Positions 21,852 to 33,711 of a stretch of DNA of 64,000 nucleotides are shown one piece after another. Below the pieces are notes generated by a model, which was given only the letters and a program-made list of their open reading frames with translations, searched no databases and had not been told where the DNA came from. The stretch covers positions 183,065,956 to 183,129,955 of the forward strand of contig CP136063.1 of assembly GCA_032622095.1 (NCBI GenBank). Direction: 5' to 3'. Source of the stretch: Siphonodentalium dalli (Eukaryota; Mollusca; Scaphopoda; Gadilida; Siphonodentaliidae). A program made the translations under genes and the position numbers. The number at the start of each line of letters is the position of its first letter. Position 1 is the stretch's first letter.

Positions 21852-24800
21852 AGCTCACCTGAGACGAAGTCTCCGGTCGAGCTATAGTCATCACTCCTCG
21901 TCCGTCGTCCGTCCGTCCATCCGTCCGTCTGTCTGTCAACTTTTTTTTAAACATCTTCTCCTCTGAAACCATCATACCAAATTGGTTCATATTTGGTGTG
22001 GATGTTCCCTAGGTGACTCTCATTCAGATTTGTTCAAATGAGGTCACTGGGTCAAATAGTTGCGAAACCAGGGCCATAATTCTATTCCTCCACAGTAATT
22101 CTTACAACAACTTCTTGTCCATAACCATTGTGCCGATTTAGCTAATATTTGGTATGGAGGGTCCTTGGGTGACTGGTGTTCAGATTTGTTCAAATGAGGT
22201 CACCCGGTCAATTAGTTGAGAAACCAGGGCCATAACTCATAGTAATTCTTACAATGACTTCTTCTACAAAAATATTGGGCCGAATTAGCTTATATTTGGT
22301 ACTGAGGGACCTTGGGTGACTGGGAATCAGATTTGTTCAAATTGGGTCACTGGGTCAATTAGGGGCAGAGCCAGGGACATAACTCTAAAAACCAAAAAAT
22401 TACATTTTTGCATTTTGATCATATTTGGGGTGGATGTTCCCTAGGTGACTGTCATTAATATTTGTTCAAATGAGGTCACTGTGTCAAACAGTTGCGAAAC
22501 CAGGGCCATAACTATATTCCTCCTTGGTAATTCTTATAACGACTTCTTGTCAATAACCATTAAGCCGATTTAGTTTATATTTGGTATGTGGGGTCATTGA
22601 ATGACTGTGGTTCAGATTTGTTCAAATGGGGTCACTGGGTCAAATAGTGGTGGAGCCAGGGCCATAATTCCCCAAAAAATAATAAAAAATTCAGGAACTC
22701 CTTGATCAATTTAACATACAAACAAAAAATATCACCCCCCCCCCCACATGACCCAGAACCCCACCCAACCAACAGCATTCCACCCTATCTCATATCCTAA
22801 CTCACAGGTAAATAAAGTATATTTATTTAAATTCCCATTACAAGGCAACTCTCCTATGAACTGATAGACATGACACATGGCAAGGCAGATAGAGAGATAA
22901 AGAGAGCTTCTGCAGCCTTAGACAGAGTCCCCAGGGAGTGTATTCATGTCATCCATAATTTAAATGAGATTAATGGTGTTATCAATGAAGCACCCTTGTT
23001 GTTTATATTATCACTCAGTGGTCATTAAAATCAGATTAATTTCATTTTCTCAAAGAGTGCCTGGCATTTGTAGAATGAGGTTCCCAGAGGGTGAATTTAG
23101 TGACGCTATTCTACACAGCAGGCTAGCATAACCAAATACACCCTCTGAGAACCTTATTCCGCTTAGGCCTCATCTTCTGGGAAGTATCTAGAGTCTCAAG
23201 ATCTGATTCTGCTTAGGCCTCATCTTCTGGGAAGTATCTATAGTATCAAATTTACATTGTTGTTAGTTAAATTTCCCTTCTAGGAAGTTTCTGTATCCCT
23301 TAATTTGCAGAAGATAAAATTCATGATTGAGGTGCCCAATGGGTGAACATCACCAATTTCAACTGGGGAACTTCAATCTTATTCTAGGTCTTCCATAGCA
23401 GTTGAGGGCCTTATCAGAATGAGGTCCCCAGAGGGTGAATTTAGTGATACTAGCCCGCTGTGCAGGATAGCCTCACTAAATTCACCCTCTGGGTACCTCA
23501 TTCTGCAAATAACAGACAGACTATTTCAAAGCTTGATTCAAGGCTAGCATCACCAAATTCACCATTTGGGGACCTCATTCTGCTTAGGCCTCATCTTCTT
23601 GGAAGTATCTATAGTATCAAATTTACATTGTTGTTAGTTAAATTTCCCTTCTAGGAAGTTTCTATATCCCCTAATTTGCAGAAGATAAAATTCATAATTG
23701 AGGGGCCCAATGGGTGAACATCACCAACTTCAACTGGGGAAATTCAATTTTATTCTAGGTCTTCCATAGCAGTTGAGGACTTTATCAGAATGAGGTCCCC
23801 AGAGGGTGAATTTAGCGTCACTAAATTCACCCTCTGGGGACCTCACTCTGAAAATGACAGACACACTATCACACTATTTCAAGGCTTGTTGTATAATACA
23901 TTGTGTTGCTTGAGGCCAGGCATACACAATGTAGGAACAGACACGCTTTTTGTGATGCTATCCGGCACAGCAGGCTAGCATCACCAAATTCACCCTCTGA
24001 CGACCTCATTCTGCTTAGGCCTCATCTTCTGGGAAGTATCTATAGTATCAAATTTACATTGTTGTTAGTTAAATTTCCCTTCTAGGAAGTTTCTATATTC
24101 CCTAATTTGCAGAAGATAAAATTCATAAATGAGGTGCCCAATGGGTGAATATCACCAACTTCAACTGGGGAACTTAATTTTTATCCTTATCAGATTTGTG
24201 AAAATGGGATCACAAAGTCAAATAAGGGCAGAGCAAGAGACTTAACTATTTCACTACATAGTAATTCTTAAAATATGTTTGCAAGAACTAGTTGGCTTAT
24301 ATAGAATGGAATGTTCTTCCTTGACTGCAATTCAGATTTTTTTAATGGGGTCACCTGGTCAAATAGGGGCCAAGCGAAGGACAGTTTCCCTCTTAATATG
24401 CTTCCTTCACAAGGACCATCAGGTCTATTTGACTGATATTTATGATATGTATGAAGGGTTCTTTGGTGTCTGGGATTCAAATTTATTCAGATGGGGTCAC
24501 CAGGTTAAAAGGGTGGGACCAGGGACATAACTATATGTCTATAGTAATTCTTAAAATGTCTTCTCAAGGGATTTTGGACTATTTAGCTTACATATAGTAT
24601 GGAGGAATCAGGAAGATCCTTTAGTGACTGAGATACAGATTTGTTAAAATGAGGTCAACCTGTCAAGAAATGGCAGTCTATGGGGAGTTAACACTTTTGT
24701 GTCCAATAAAATCATAGAAATACCAAATTCATTAAAACATCTAATTTGGAACCACCTGACTGATTGGTCTGACATACATGTATTGTGTTTTGGGTCCATG

Positions 24801-25170
24801 GATAATTGGGCTTCAAACATGTTTAAATGGTTTTAGAAAAAGGCGCTTGTGAGATTGGAAATTTCCAACAATTGAGAAAGTTTGAGGTGTCGGTTGTGAA
24901 ATTCCAACCTAAGACTTGGGAGTCTGGATCCCGGTCGGGAGGGGACTTGTTGAGCTGGAGGAGGGGGTGATCAGTAGTGTACAGTTGGCAATTTCAAGGT
25001 GGTTTTTTACCAAGCTACATACTTGAAGTCTCTCTAGCCACATATCCTGTTTAAATCTACTTCTTTTAAAGTGATTATGAAAAGTGCTCACTGTTTTGGT
25101 CTCCAGCGTCCCAGTCTTATCAGTCTTTGCAGTCTGGTGAGCGACCCCACAGTCATTGACTGTCTTGTTT
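21852..25170 (+). mobile_element. 3.3-kb bivalve-type repeat inserted into the TTAA element
   Basis: It begins AGCTCACCTGAGACGAAGTCTCCGGTCGAGC (a palindromic start) followed by CGTCCGTCGTCCGTCCGTCC. Tandem units of about 240 bp then repeat 'TTCAGATTTGTTCAAATGAGGTCAC..GGGTCAAATAG' and 'CAGGGCCATAACT' at 21980-22670 and again in decayed form at 24180-24700. It contains a hAT-MITE cluster at 23066-24180. Short frames inside are not coding. Its right limit is set by comparison with intact copies of the host element. There may be a short T-run duplication at the junction. Confidence 0.8.
23066..24180. repeat. Tandemly amplified hAT-like MITE (family H) segments
   Basis: Three units about 370 and 430 bp apart share AGAATGAGGTCCCCAGAGGGTGAATTTAG, its inverse, CATCTTCTGGGAAGTATCTATAG and GGAAGTTTCTATATCCCCTAATTTGCAGAAG. 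These blocks occur once each in single copies such as 54227-54642. Head-to-tail repetition inside one insertion suggests unequal crossing-over after insertion. Confidence 0.75.
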
Positions 25171-25594
25171 CTTACATTCTTTAACAATTTTATAATTTTT
25201 AATGTGTTAAGCCAATGCATTCTCTTATATATGCGAGGCGACCTATGGTCGACTCGCATATATAAGAGAATGCATTGGCACAGGGCCCTTCTGTTGGGTA
25301 AAGGGTTAAAGTATATTCACCAATTCAAATGTGTTTTTCCTCACTATAAATGTTTTATAAACAGGCTCTTCTGTTGCATAATACTAATTGGATCATAGAA
25401 GAGTGATGTTGGGATGGGATGTAAACTGAAATTCAGCCATTATGATTTCTCTCTGTCGACTTCTCCCTAACAACAACACAGGGAGAAGTGACCTCTCTCA
25501 ATTTTATAAATCTGGTCTTGTACTCCTGCCTTGGGGGGAAATACATGTATATGCATATCATGTTCTGAAAATAATTTTTTTCACAATTTTTCAG

Positions 25595-25808
25595 CACGAC
25601 CAATGACATTGATAGCTTACAGAATAAATTGAAAAATCTTAATCTTGATGATCAACAGCGGGATAGGCTTGAGAAGTTTTTGACTCAGAAGCAGTTGCTG
25701 GATGAATTACAGTCAGATGACTTCCAGAAATTAGAAGAACTTGGAGCAGGAAATGGAGGTGTTGTTACCAAAGTCAGACATAAAAAAGGTCTCATTATGG
25801 CCAGAAAG
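25595..25808 (+). CDS. MAP2K1: MEK exon 2: NES, glycine-rich loop, catalytic lysine
   Basis: The acceptor is ttttcag ending at 25594, the donor AAG|gtattt. Its first base completes a codon begun in the missing exon 1; the frame then starts at 25596. The 71 codons give an L-x3-L-x2-L-x-L nuclear export signal ([11 protein letters not shown]), as in vertebrate MEK, where it keeps the kinase cytoplasmic. Next come the regulatory helix with F-L-T-Q-K-Q, the start of the kinase domain (D-D-F-Q-K-L), the nucleotide loop G-A-G-N-G-G-V-V, and M-A-R-K with the ATP-binding lysine as last codon. One residue is missing relative to vertebrates in the loop after H-K. The frame is open upstream to the splice site and has no ATG there, so translation starts in another exon. 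Confidence 0.97.
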
Positions 25809-26787
25809 GTATTTGGTGATTTTCCTTGAAATTATTTTGGTTGATAAACATTACCAATACCAGCCTGTCAATTAGCGTCGGCTATCGGCTGAGCCGTGGC
25901 AATTGCTGAAGCAAAAACAAATTTCCTTGGCTATTTTTTAATTTAAATTAAATTTTCCTATATGATCGCCTTCGTGCCAGTGAAGTGTCAAGGCTGCAAA
26001 TATCTCTTATTATCTCTATCACATTCAGTGATCAATAGAAATTAAATTTTTTGCTTAAATAATTTTAATAAATTGCGCTGATCATTCCATTAAAGTTTTG
26101 AAAATACAGTCTTTCAATATACACTGCATTGTATTATATGTATATACATACAGGTATATGTGAAAGTAGAATACAATATGGTGGTCACAATCAATGATGC
26201 AGGCTGTCGCAGGTCTATCAAGCATCAAATCTATCCATTTCCACAAACTATATGAAACAGTATGATTACATTACTTAGAACCTTATATTTTAGGGGTGCC
26301 ACAATTAGTATAATCGATGAACTGTTGATAAAGCCAATAATCGATTATCATTTTCGTTGTTGATTAATCTGTGTTATTTCAGACATCGCAAAATGCCAGG
26401 TATTATTGAATACCCTGCTTGTTTTACATAGTTTAAGTTACAACTGATGGGTTAGCAAACTTTGATCACGTATCAAAGAGATTCCAACAATATTAGTACT
26501 ACTAATATGTTGCAAACAGTCGGCAGTTCATTTGATGATGCAACATGGTTACTCTTCGGATCATTGTATATTCTACAAATTGGCGGCACTGCAGCTTTGA
26601 ACTTGTAGCGACGTCATTGTATATTTCTACAACAAAGGCGGCACTACATCTTTGAAATGTTCCGACTGTCATTGTTTTCACTGAACTGAATGCACTCGTC
26701 CTTGATTAGAGTGGTGGCTGGTGAATGAAACTCACTATTTTCAAATACTTAACTTGTTCTGAGTCCTGAAATTTGTGGGTTGGGGCC

Positions 26788-27524
26788 AGACCTGTTTACT
26801 TTCAAAATTGGAAATCAGGAGATTTGTCCTCAGAAATCAGGAGATTTAGTGAAAAATCAGGAGATTTTTTTTCAATGTCAGGATTGAATTACGATTTTCA
26901 GGTTATGGATCACGTTTTATTTCGAACAAGGCAATACAACGATTAAAACTATAGTTGCACACTATAAAATGGTGCTATCGGATAACATCGTTGAATTTTT
27001 GACATAATTGTTTGAGGTCCGTTCGATTCGCGTTATGTTATCATTGCGTATACAAAACACGGAATACCAAAAAGACGGAAACGGAACTTTCACCGACACA
27101 AAAACGAACAAAAAGTTTAAATCGGCAATATAATAATTTGAGTCGGCGGTTTTAAAGCAGTTGGTCAGGATAAGCAGAAACCAACACTTTATTAAGTGTG
27201 GCCAAAAAAGGAAGGCTTCTTGTTTGGTATATTATAATCCTTGTCTGGACATTGAAGACTGCATTTACTTACTCAACGCTGTTAAACAAAAGAGTCAACG
27301 TTGTGTCAACATTTTGTCACTGTTTGACTCGCAGGCGATATATTCCTAATTGCTTTGTAATACTATAGCATGCATGGCTTATTGCTTAATACAGCAGTTG
27401 GCTAATTTTTTGTTTTATCGTTTCATTCGTTTGAATCGGGAGATTTCGTTTCCCGATCGGGAGCACAGGAAAAATGACACAAAATCGGGAGATTCCCGCC
27501 GAAATCGGGAAAGTAAACTGGTCT
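26788..27524. mobile_element. 737-bp TIR element with 10-bp target duplication
   Basis: The ends AGACCTGTTTACTTTC and GAAAGTAAACTGGTCT are inverted repeats with one mismatch. GGTTGGGGCC stands directly outside both (26778-26787 and 27525-27534). A 10-bp duplication suggests a Mutator-like element. Inside the left end AATCAGGAGATTT is repeated three times, and inside the right end AATCGGGAGATT is repeated. It lies in the intron between MEK exons 2 and 3. Confidence 0.85.
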
Positions 27525-27666
27525 GGTTGGGGCCAACATTTGTGATTGTTATCCACACTCTGGAAGTTTAGACATCAGACATCTGGACCTTGTCAATGGC
27601 CTAATTTACTGGATTCGTCTGGGGACGTGGTATATCCTCTATATAATTTTCATTTTATTTTTCCAG

Positions 27667-27813
27667 CTTATACATCTAGAAGTAAAGCCTGCTGTTAGAG
27701 CTCAAATTATACGAGAATTGAAGGTGCTACATGACTGCAACTCACCATATATTGTTGGTTTTTATGGTGCATTTTACAGTGATGGAGAAATCAGTATATG
27801 CATGGAGTATATG
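27667..27813 (+). CDS. MAP2K1: MEK exon 3: helix C and N-lobe strands
   Basis: 147 nt, phase 0 at both ends, acceptor tttttccag, donor ATG|gtgagt. The 49 codons start L-I-H-L-E-V-K-P-A and run through the helix C stretch I-I-R-E-L-K-V-L-H, whose Glu pairs with the catalytic lysine in the active kinase. Then follow [14 protein letters not shown] and the hinge M-E-Y-M (M-E-H-M in vertebrates). These hinge and strand residues line the ATP site. Length and phase equal human exon 3. The preceding intron carries a 737-bp transposon (26788-27524). Confidence 0.98.
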
Positions 27814-28355
27814 GTGAGTTTATACACTGTTATGTGCATAATAATAAAAAAATGTTTTTACCGTCATAATACTAATTATATATGTCTAACAGGCCAATTT
27901 CGCCAAGAAATTTCAAAATCGAGCAGATTATATTTTTATCATTATGATATAAAAAAAATTGCGGAAGTATCCGAAGTGTAAGTCACGTGACTGATTTAAA
28001 GTGTGATCACATGACTAGAACATGGCAGATCAACTGCATCGACGTGGTTAGTTTACTCGATACGCTTACCAGTGACAGCGGTGGGTGGAACTTGAAATAA
28101 TTCCGCCAATCGCGTAACGAGTTGATAAATAAAATATCGCAGTCTCCAGTTAATTACCTTTTATACAATAAATAGCCATCAAAAAACTGTTTGAATGTGC
28201 TTATTATAAACTGGATTTGCTAGAATGTTAGATTATAATTTCGCAAGCTAGTTTATACACAAGTGTCATGCCGTTGTGTGCTATAGGAGTACAGTTAAAC
28301 ACAAGTCCACAGGGAGTGATTAAACTGTGGCGGTTATTATACTAGTACATGTATC

Positions 28356-28700
28356 ATGATGGCCTATATTCGTCATAATAATGTTCCTCTCTGTTTCTTC
28401 ACACAAAGACTTTTGTTGGCAGATATTGACTTTCAAGAGAGGAAGTTTTTAACTGTTGTTAGCCTAGAAAAAAATCCAATGATTGCCTCTAATAAAGAGC
28501 GTCCATGCTTTCGTCGCGGTAGACAATACAGAGCGTTCTCAATTATGAATGTGAACTATTTCGAGGTGTCATGGGCAATTTTGTATGTGGTATTTTGTCA
28601 TTTAAATATAAAGAGCGTCCATGCTTCCGTCTTCCAAAAGCGGTAGACAATAAAGAGCGTTCTAAATTACGAACTGTGTTGTCTTTTTGGAGGTACTAAA
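28356..28700 (+). repeat. Unassigned insertion with repeated AAAGAGCGTCCATGCTT
   Basis: AAAGAGCGTCCATGCTT(T/C)CGTC...GGTAGACAATA(C/A)AGAGCGTTCT occurs twice, about 118 bases apart. The first unit is part of a 96-codon frame with R-L-L-L-A-D-I-D-F-Q-E-R-K-F-L-T-V-V that I do not recognise. The surrounding 27970-29240 is more CpG-rich than the intron sequence around it, which suggests inserted DNA of unknown class between MEK exons 3 and 4. Confidence 0.45.
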
Positions 28701-29605
28701 TAATGGTGACCTGTATGTGGCATGGTGGCATTCAAATATATGGATGATTGAGAATTTGGAATTAATTTACAAAGAACAACAAATGAAACGCCTGATAGAT
28801 AGTTCTGCCCAGTGTTTTTATAACGCCTGGGGGCTTCTTATGACAAAGTTGATGCGATCGTCTGCTGCCATTACCACTCACTTTGGGTCCCATAAGTATA
28901 TTGTCTTCTATACGATAATGACTTCCAAATTGAACCACGCTATCTTGATTTTCTGATATAACGCATCGCATAGTGATGTAAGCTCCGAATCTGTGTTTTT
29001 AATTTGCTCGCCCACAAATACGTCATCCGTAGTTTAGTCACGGAAATCTCTGAATATCAGTTATGGTATTATTTATTAATTTTTCGGCTTATTTATTATC
29101 CGATCGGAATGGGACTTGGGTCCCTTTAATCACAACAGGGAGGGCTTTCCGATTGCGTTTGATAGTTTCTGGACCGAATAAATCCTTTAAAATAAACATT
29201 TTGTTCTCAAATGTAGTGTTACATGCACCAGGCATATGCAGTATACTAGTGTAGGGGATACAAAAATTGTTCTTCCCATTTTAAATCAACTGCATTGCTT
29301 TTTCTGAGGAAATTACAAGGAATGGGGCCATTCCCAGTATATAGTCTCTTGTGGTAATATTGCTATGCTCTAATGTAGGCAAATGAATAGGTGGTATGTG
29401 TAGAAATATGTTTCACCCATTTAAGTAAAAAATCTCCTCTATTTAGTTTAAACTTTGTTTTACTAAAATTCAAACTTTATATCTTTCTTTATAGAACTTT
29501 TACCCCATTAGATCTAATACAATGTAGAAGTTGAATTATTATGCATCAATTACTTGATGTTTATTTTATTTTAAATATGTTATCCTTATATTTAATTTAT
29601 TTCAG

Positions 29606-29683
29606 AATGGAGGATCACTAGATTTGGTATTAAAGAAAGCAGGAAGGATACCAGAACCTATCTTAGGCAAAATTAATTTAGCT
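29606..29683 (+). CDS. MAP2K1: MEK exon 4: start of the C-lobe
   Basis: 78 nt, phase 0, acceptor tttatttcag, donor GCT|gtatgt. It encodes [26 protein letters not shown], the helix D region. The vertebrate D-G-G-S-L-D-Q begins with Asp and here with Asn. Only 77 bases downstream of the donor a hAT-like element begins (29761). Confidence 0.97.
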
Positions 29684-29760
29684 GTATGTATTACTGTAAG
29701 ACTTACATCTTAGGTATTGGTCCCATGGAAATGACCTACCATGATTTACTGCCTGAAGGA

Positions 29761-30274
29761 CACAGGGGAGTGTCGTTAAAAACGAGCAAGAAAAAATGAA
29801 ATTTAAAACGAGCGTGCATCTTTAACAAATGCATCGCTGAAAATGAGTGGAAATAAGTGGCGACTTTTATTCAAATTGATTTTGGCCGATTAACATTAGA
29901 TCTGTCGATACATGTTAAATAGGTGGGGTTTTTATTGTTGATATATATTGAGTTTGAAATCGACAGTATATTATTTCCTGTAGGAAAGCGTGGACATCGA
30001 GCCAGTACTGTTCATGCATTTTTGTTCACCGTCTTGTTTTATAATTTGTGGAACAGTTTTGTAAAATATAAATAAACTTTTACTCAATTGATTGGCATTG
30101 AATCGATTCAGGAGTTTGTGAATTATGGCTGTTAGAAGTGAGGACGTATTCAAAATAGTGAACTGTATTGTAACATATTATATCAATAGCAGTGTGTTGT
30201 TTAACAGTTAAAGTGGTGTGCTCGTTTTAAATTCATATTTTTTTTAATTTATATATCTACGATACTCCCCTGTG
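29761..30274. mobile_element. 514-bp hAT-like element, 8-bp target duplication
   Basis: It starts CACAGGGGAGTGTCGT and ends ACGATACTCCCCTGTG, a 16-bp TIR with one mismatch, and has AAAACGAGC just inside both ends. CTGAAGGA precedes it and CTGAAGCA follows it, an 8-bp duplication with one change. The CAGGGG core and the duplication length are those of hAT elements. It sits 77 bases after the donor of MEK exon 4. Confidence 0.85.
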
Positions 30275-30855
30275 CTGAAGCAGTCCATTTTAAAATTATT
30301 AGGGATCGGATATAGGTGTCATACAGGGAAAGAACAATACAAGACATTGGCCACCGTTCATCAATTGACAAACATAGGCCATTTGTTGAACTTATTTGAA
30401 CATTTCCCACCAATGAATACGAATTCTTCTGCACTTGTTTTACAGACTTATGAACTCTCCAAAATATTATAAAGTGACCTCTTCATCTTATCGTCTGGAT
30501 GAAGCAGGCCATGAGGCCGAAAATTACCAACAATTTCGAGATCTGACCATGACCATTTATGTTAGCAAGAATAAAATATAAAAAATGAGATTTGCCTGCC
30601 CACTACAATGGTCCAAAACAGTTGAATAAGAATCTAATAATTTATTTATATTGGCCTTTATTTACTGATAATGCTTTTATGGGTCATGTACTTCTAGATG
30701 TTACAAATAAACTATTACTGAGCTCACTTTCAGTTTAACATCAAATATGGCTTTAGTCGATTCAAAACTACTTTAGAAACAACATATTTATACTAGTACT
30801 TGTATCTATGCACAACATAAATGCTCTTCACTTAGAGGTTATGGTTGTTTTACAG

Positions 30856-30907
30856 GTTGTAAATGGTTTGCGTTATTTGAAAGAAAAACATGATCTAGTC
30901 CATAGGG
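30856..30907 (+). CDS. MAP2K1: MEK exon 5: helix E up to HR(D)
   Basis: 52 nt, enters in phase 0 and leaves in phase 1. The acceptor is gttttacag and the donor AGGG|gtgagt. It encodes V-V-N-G-L-R-Y-L-K-E-K-H-D-L-V-H-R and the first base of the Asp codon. The catalytic HRD motif is thus split between this exon and exon 6, exactly as in vertebrate MEK genes. This is the shortest exon but one and cannot be found by ORF length alone. Confidence 0.96.
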
Positions 30908-31135
30908 GTGAGTATAAGAAAAATAAATTAGAAGAGTTCCAGTTTAGAATGGTATTGTCTTTTAAATTAAAGGGACCCAAGGCACTTGTAGTGGGTAAGT
31001 GTGCATAAAATATAAATATACTAGCAGATGTATCACAGGTTAAGTGTGGCCTAATTAAAATTGAAACAGTTACAATAAATTAGGAACTGTTGTTTGGGCG
31101 GCATCTCGACAGAATATCTAGATTAGAGAGTGTCC

Positions 31136-31560
31136 CAATAAGGTAAAAGATAAAGAGCGTTCATGTTGTTTCTGTTAGATAATGTGACTCTTGTGCAGAT
31201 ATCAAAAGGCAATGTCGGACAGATTCACCTAGCCCATGTTGACCCGAGAGCCAATATACATACCCATGCCAAATTTCATCATAATCAGTGAGAAATGTGG
31301 AAGCCTATAAGGAACATACATAGAGAGAGAGAGATATGCATTCGCTGGCCGATAAGGTAAAAGATAAAGAGAGTTTGTGTTGTTTCTGTTTGGTAATGCG
31401 TATATGACATAACGTCAAAAAGCGATGTTGGGCAGAGTCCAGACCCAGGCCATGTTACCTGGAGAGCCGAAAGACATACCATGGCAAATTTCATTGCAAT
31501 CGGGGCAGAAATATAATGAACATACATAGTGAGAATGCGATAGACAGAGACATTCCCATT
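31136..31560. repeat. Two tandem repeat units of about 215 bp
   Basis: Both units begin AAGGTAAAAGATAAAGAG, contain TTGTTTCTGTT and CC..GCCAAATTTCAT, and end in GAACATACATAG with a GAGAG stretch. This looks like a dispersed repeat in tandem. It lies between MEK exons 5 and 6. Confidence 0.7.
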
Positions 31561-32045
31561 TAGATATTAAGAAAAGTCTCTGAAAACATCAGCAGGAAGA
31601 ACACGGAGAAATATATAAACTTTGATCTTATATTCATTAATTATAATTATCAGTTTACAAAATTTCACACATTGAAACCATTGTTATGTAAACTAAACTG
31701 TTATAGTTATTTGTCAACAAACATGGCTAATAGTTTAATAAGTTCCAATATTTTAATCAGAATATGATTTTCAGAATATTTTTCAATGCTTAGACCGTTT
31801 CCAATGTTTACCGTCAAGTTTTGATTAAACTTTTGTAACTTATTGGACTTTAATTGGTAATTGGTAATGTTTACACAACAGTGGTTTTGACATGAGATAG
31901 GTATTACCATGGTAGTGACCAGCCTACAACCTCCTTAATGGGGTTGATTAATTAGACCATAGTTGGAGTCATCAGCTTTCTTTGTAATTACGCACTCGCA
32001 CCACTGGTGATCCATATACTTTATACCTCTGCAGTAATATTGCAT

Positions 32046-32280
32046 GTAGTGTCAGCCTACAAATAGTGTGTCTGTCATTTGCAGAATGATCTCCCCAGGG
32101 AAAAAGTAACTAAAACAATGTTAATTTGAGAATATAGATACTTCCCAGAAGATGAGCCCTAAGTAGAATGAGGTCTCAGAGGGTGAATTTGGTGATTATA
32201 TCCCACTGTGAAGGATACCATCACTAAATTCACCCTCTGGGGGCCTAATTCTGCAAAGTTTAAAATATTGTCAAGCTCTC
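32046..32280. mobile_element. Family H hAT-like MITE, decayed, between exons 5 and 6
   Basis: GCCTACAAATAGTGTGTCTGTCATTTGCAGAATGA at the left and CTCTGGGGGCCTAATTCTGCA at the right belong to family H. Its right end has decayed. It ends about 80 bases before the acceptor of MEK exon 6. The long intron after exon 6 (32488-33700) holds no recognised element. Confidence 0.7.
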
Positions 32281-32362
32281 AGCCAATCAGATATGAGATT
32301 TTATTAGGATTTTGTCATGAATTCACTTGTTTTGCTTAAAAAATATTTTTTCTCTTTTTCAG

Positions 32363-32487
32363 ATGTTAAACCTTCCAATATTCTATTAAATTCTCAAGGT
32401 GAAATAAAAATCTGTGATTTTGGTGTCAGTGGCCAACTCATCGATTCCATGGCAAACTCTTTTGTTGGAACCAGGTCATATATGGCA
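32363..32487 (+). CDS. MAP2K1: MEK exon 6: catalytic and activation loops
   Basis: 125 nt, acceptor ctttttcag, donor GCA|gtaagt. It completes HRD, then D-V-K-P-S-N-I-L with the catalytic Lys and Asn, I-C-D-F-G-V-S-G with the Mg-binding Asp, and the activation segment [12 protein letters not shown]. The two serines of S-M-A-N-S are the sites phosphorylated by Raf, and both are present, so this is a normally regulated active kinase. It ends S-Y-M-A where vertebrate MEK1 has S-Y-M-S; Ala is usual in other MAP2Ks. Length equals human exon 6. Confidence 0.98.
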
Positions 32488-33711
32488 GTAAGTATTATAT
32501 ATTTGACAAGGTTCTCGATGACAAATCAGTTCACATTTACTAGGTCCAGTCTGATGTTATACGGCAGACTTAGAGAAGAGCTGCAGCTTCGACTTTAGCA
32601 TTAGTATCAGAAATACTACTGCATGTCAATTTTTTAGGAATTTCTAACGACATTAACTGTGTTAGCCGTGAAGATGGTGGCATTTAGTACCTTCCATTGG
32701 TTATTCATGAGCATAATCAAACTTAAACTTTTTTTATATTATTTCAGCCCTGGGAATTAGTATTTGCAATCAGAAGTGCTGAGGCAAATAAATGAAGACA
32801 TGTTTAATTAGGAAGTGAAATGGATGTTTGTTTAAGCACTAGCAATGCCATGATATGTTTAACCTCACATTTTGTATTAATTCCACAATTGGGCCACACA
32901 GCACATGTCACAAAATTATTTTAATCGCGATTTGCACACATTGATACAATCAGCTAGTGGGGTCAATATAAAATCTGACATGGTAGTCCATCAACCATGT
33001 TACAGTTGACGGAGCAAGCTGCATCAACTTGAAAGGAGGTCATTGTGCCACTGGCATGCGCATGATGGCATGATGATGCACCAATCATCTCGCAATGTAT
33101 CCAACTGAGTGCTAGCACTTTGATGTTTCTGACTAAGTATAGCCAACTTGACAAGCACGTGCTCCGATGTTTTAAAACTTTTTCGACTGCGTGTTTCCAC
33201 AAAGAAAGAAGTCGATCGTATTTACGATGATATTTAACACATAGTCACAGTAAGCAATAGTCTATAGACCTCGGCCTATACTCATGATGTTTGCTTGTTT
33301 ATCATGTTTAGGTCATCAGTTCGTGTACATATGGTCGCTAACATTATCTGTTTGGCGTACTTAGTTGCAGTACACAATAATAGGAAGTCGAGATGAGATA
33401 GGAGATAGCTCAACAAAAGCACATATCTGCTTGCTGCTAAATCCTCTTCCCCTTTTCTATTCTACTCATGTTTCCATCATCTAAATGTTGTTCATCATAA
33501 ATGTAATATTGGGGCAAATATATATTGTTTAAATCAAGTCGAGATGAGCAAAATAAAAAAGACAAGTTTTGCACCGAACGCAATTTGATTATAATAACTG
33601 GTCATCATGTCATGTGGTGAAGATAGTAATGGAATCACCCAGTCCATTTATAACCTGGTTCTCTGTGTTGACAGGCTTGACTTGACTCTTATTCTTTTGT
33701 AATTAAAATCT

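Larger units (their letters stand above)
21592..25309. mobile_element. TTAA/piggyBac-like MITE split by a 3.3-kb insertion
   Basis: The left part (21592-21851) starts TTAACCCTTTACCCAACA and stops inside ...TTACCATTTTT. The right part (25171-25309) resumes CTTACATTCTTTAACAATTTTATAATT and ends CTGTTGGGTAAAGGGTTAA. The uninterrupted copies at 52848-53262 and 57421-57810 read straight through this junction, so the two parts are one element. Each half carries a hairpin AATGCATTCTCTTATATATGCGAG...CTCGCATATATAAGAGAATGCATT. The total without the insert is about 400 bp. There is no coding capacity. Confidence 0.9.

Noticed and set aside
32963-33202. 79-codon minus ORF within MEK intron 6
   Set aside because: No similarity recognised and no element ends around it.
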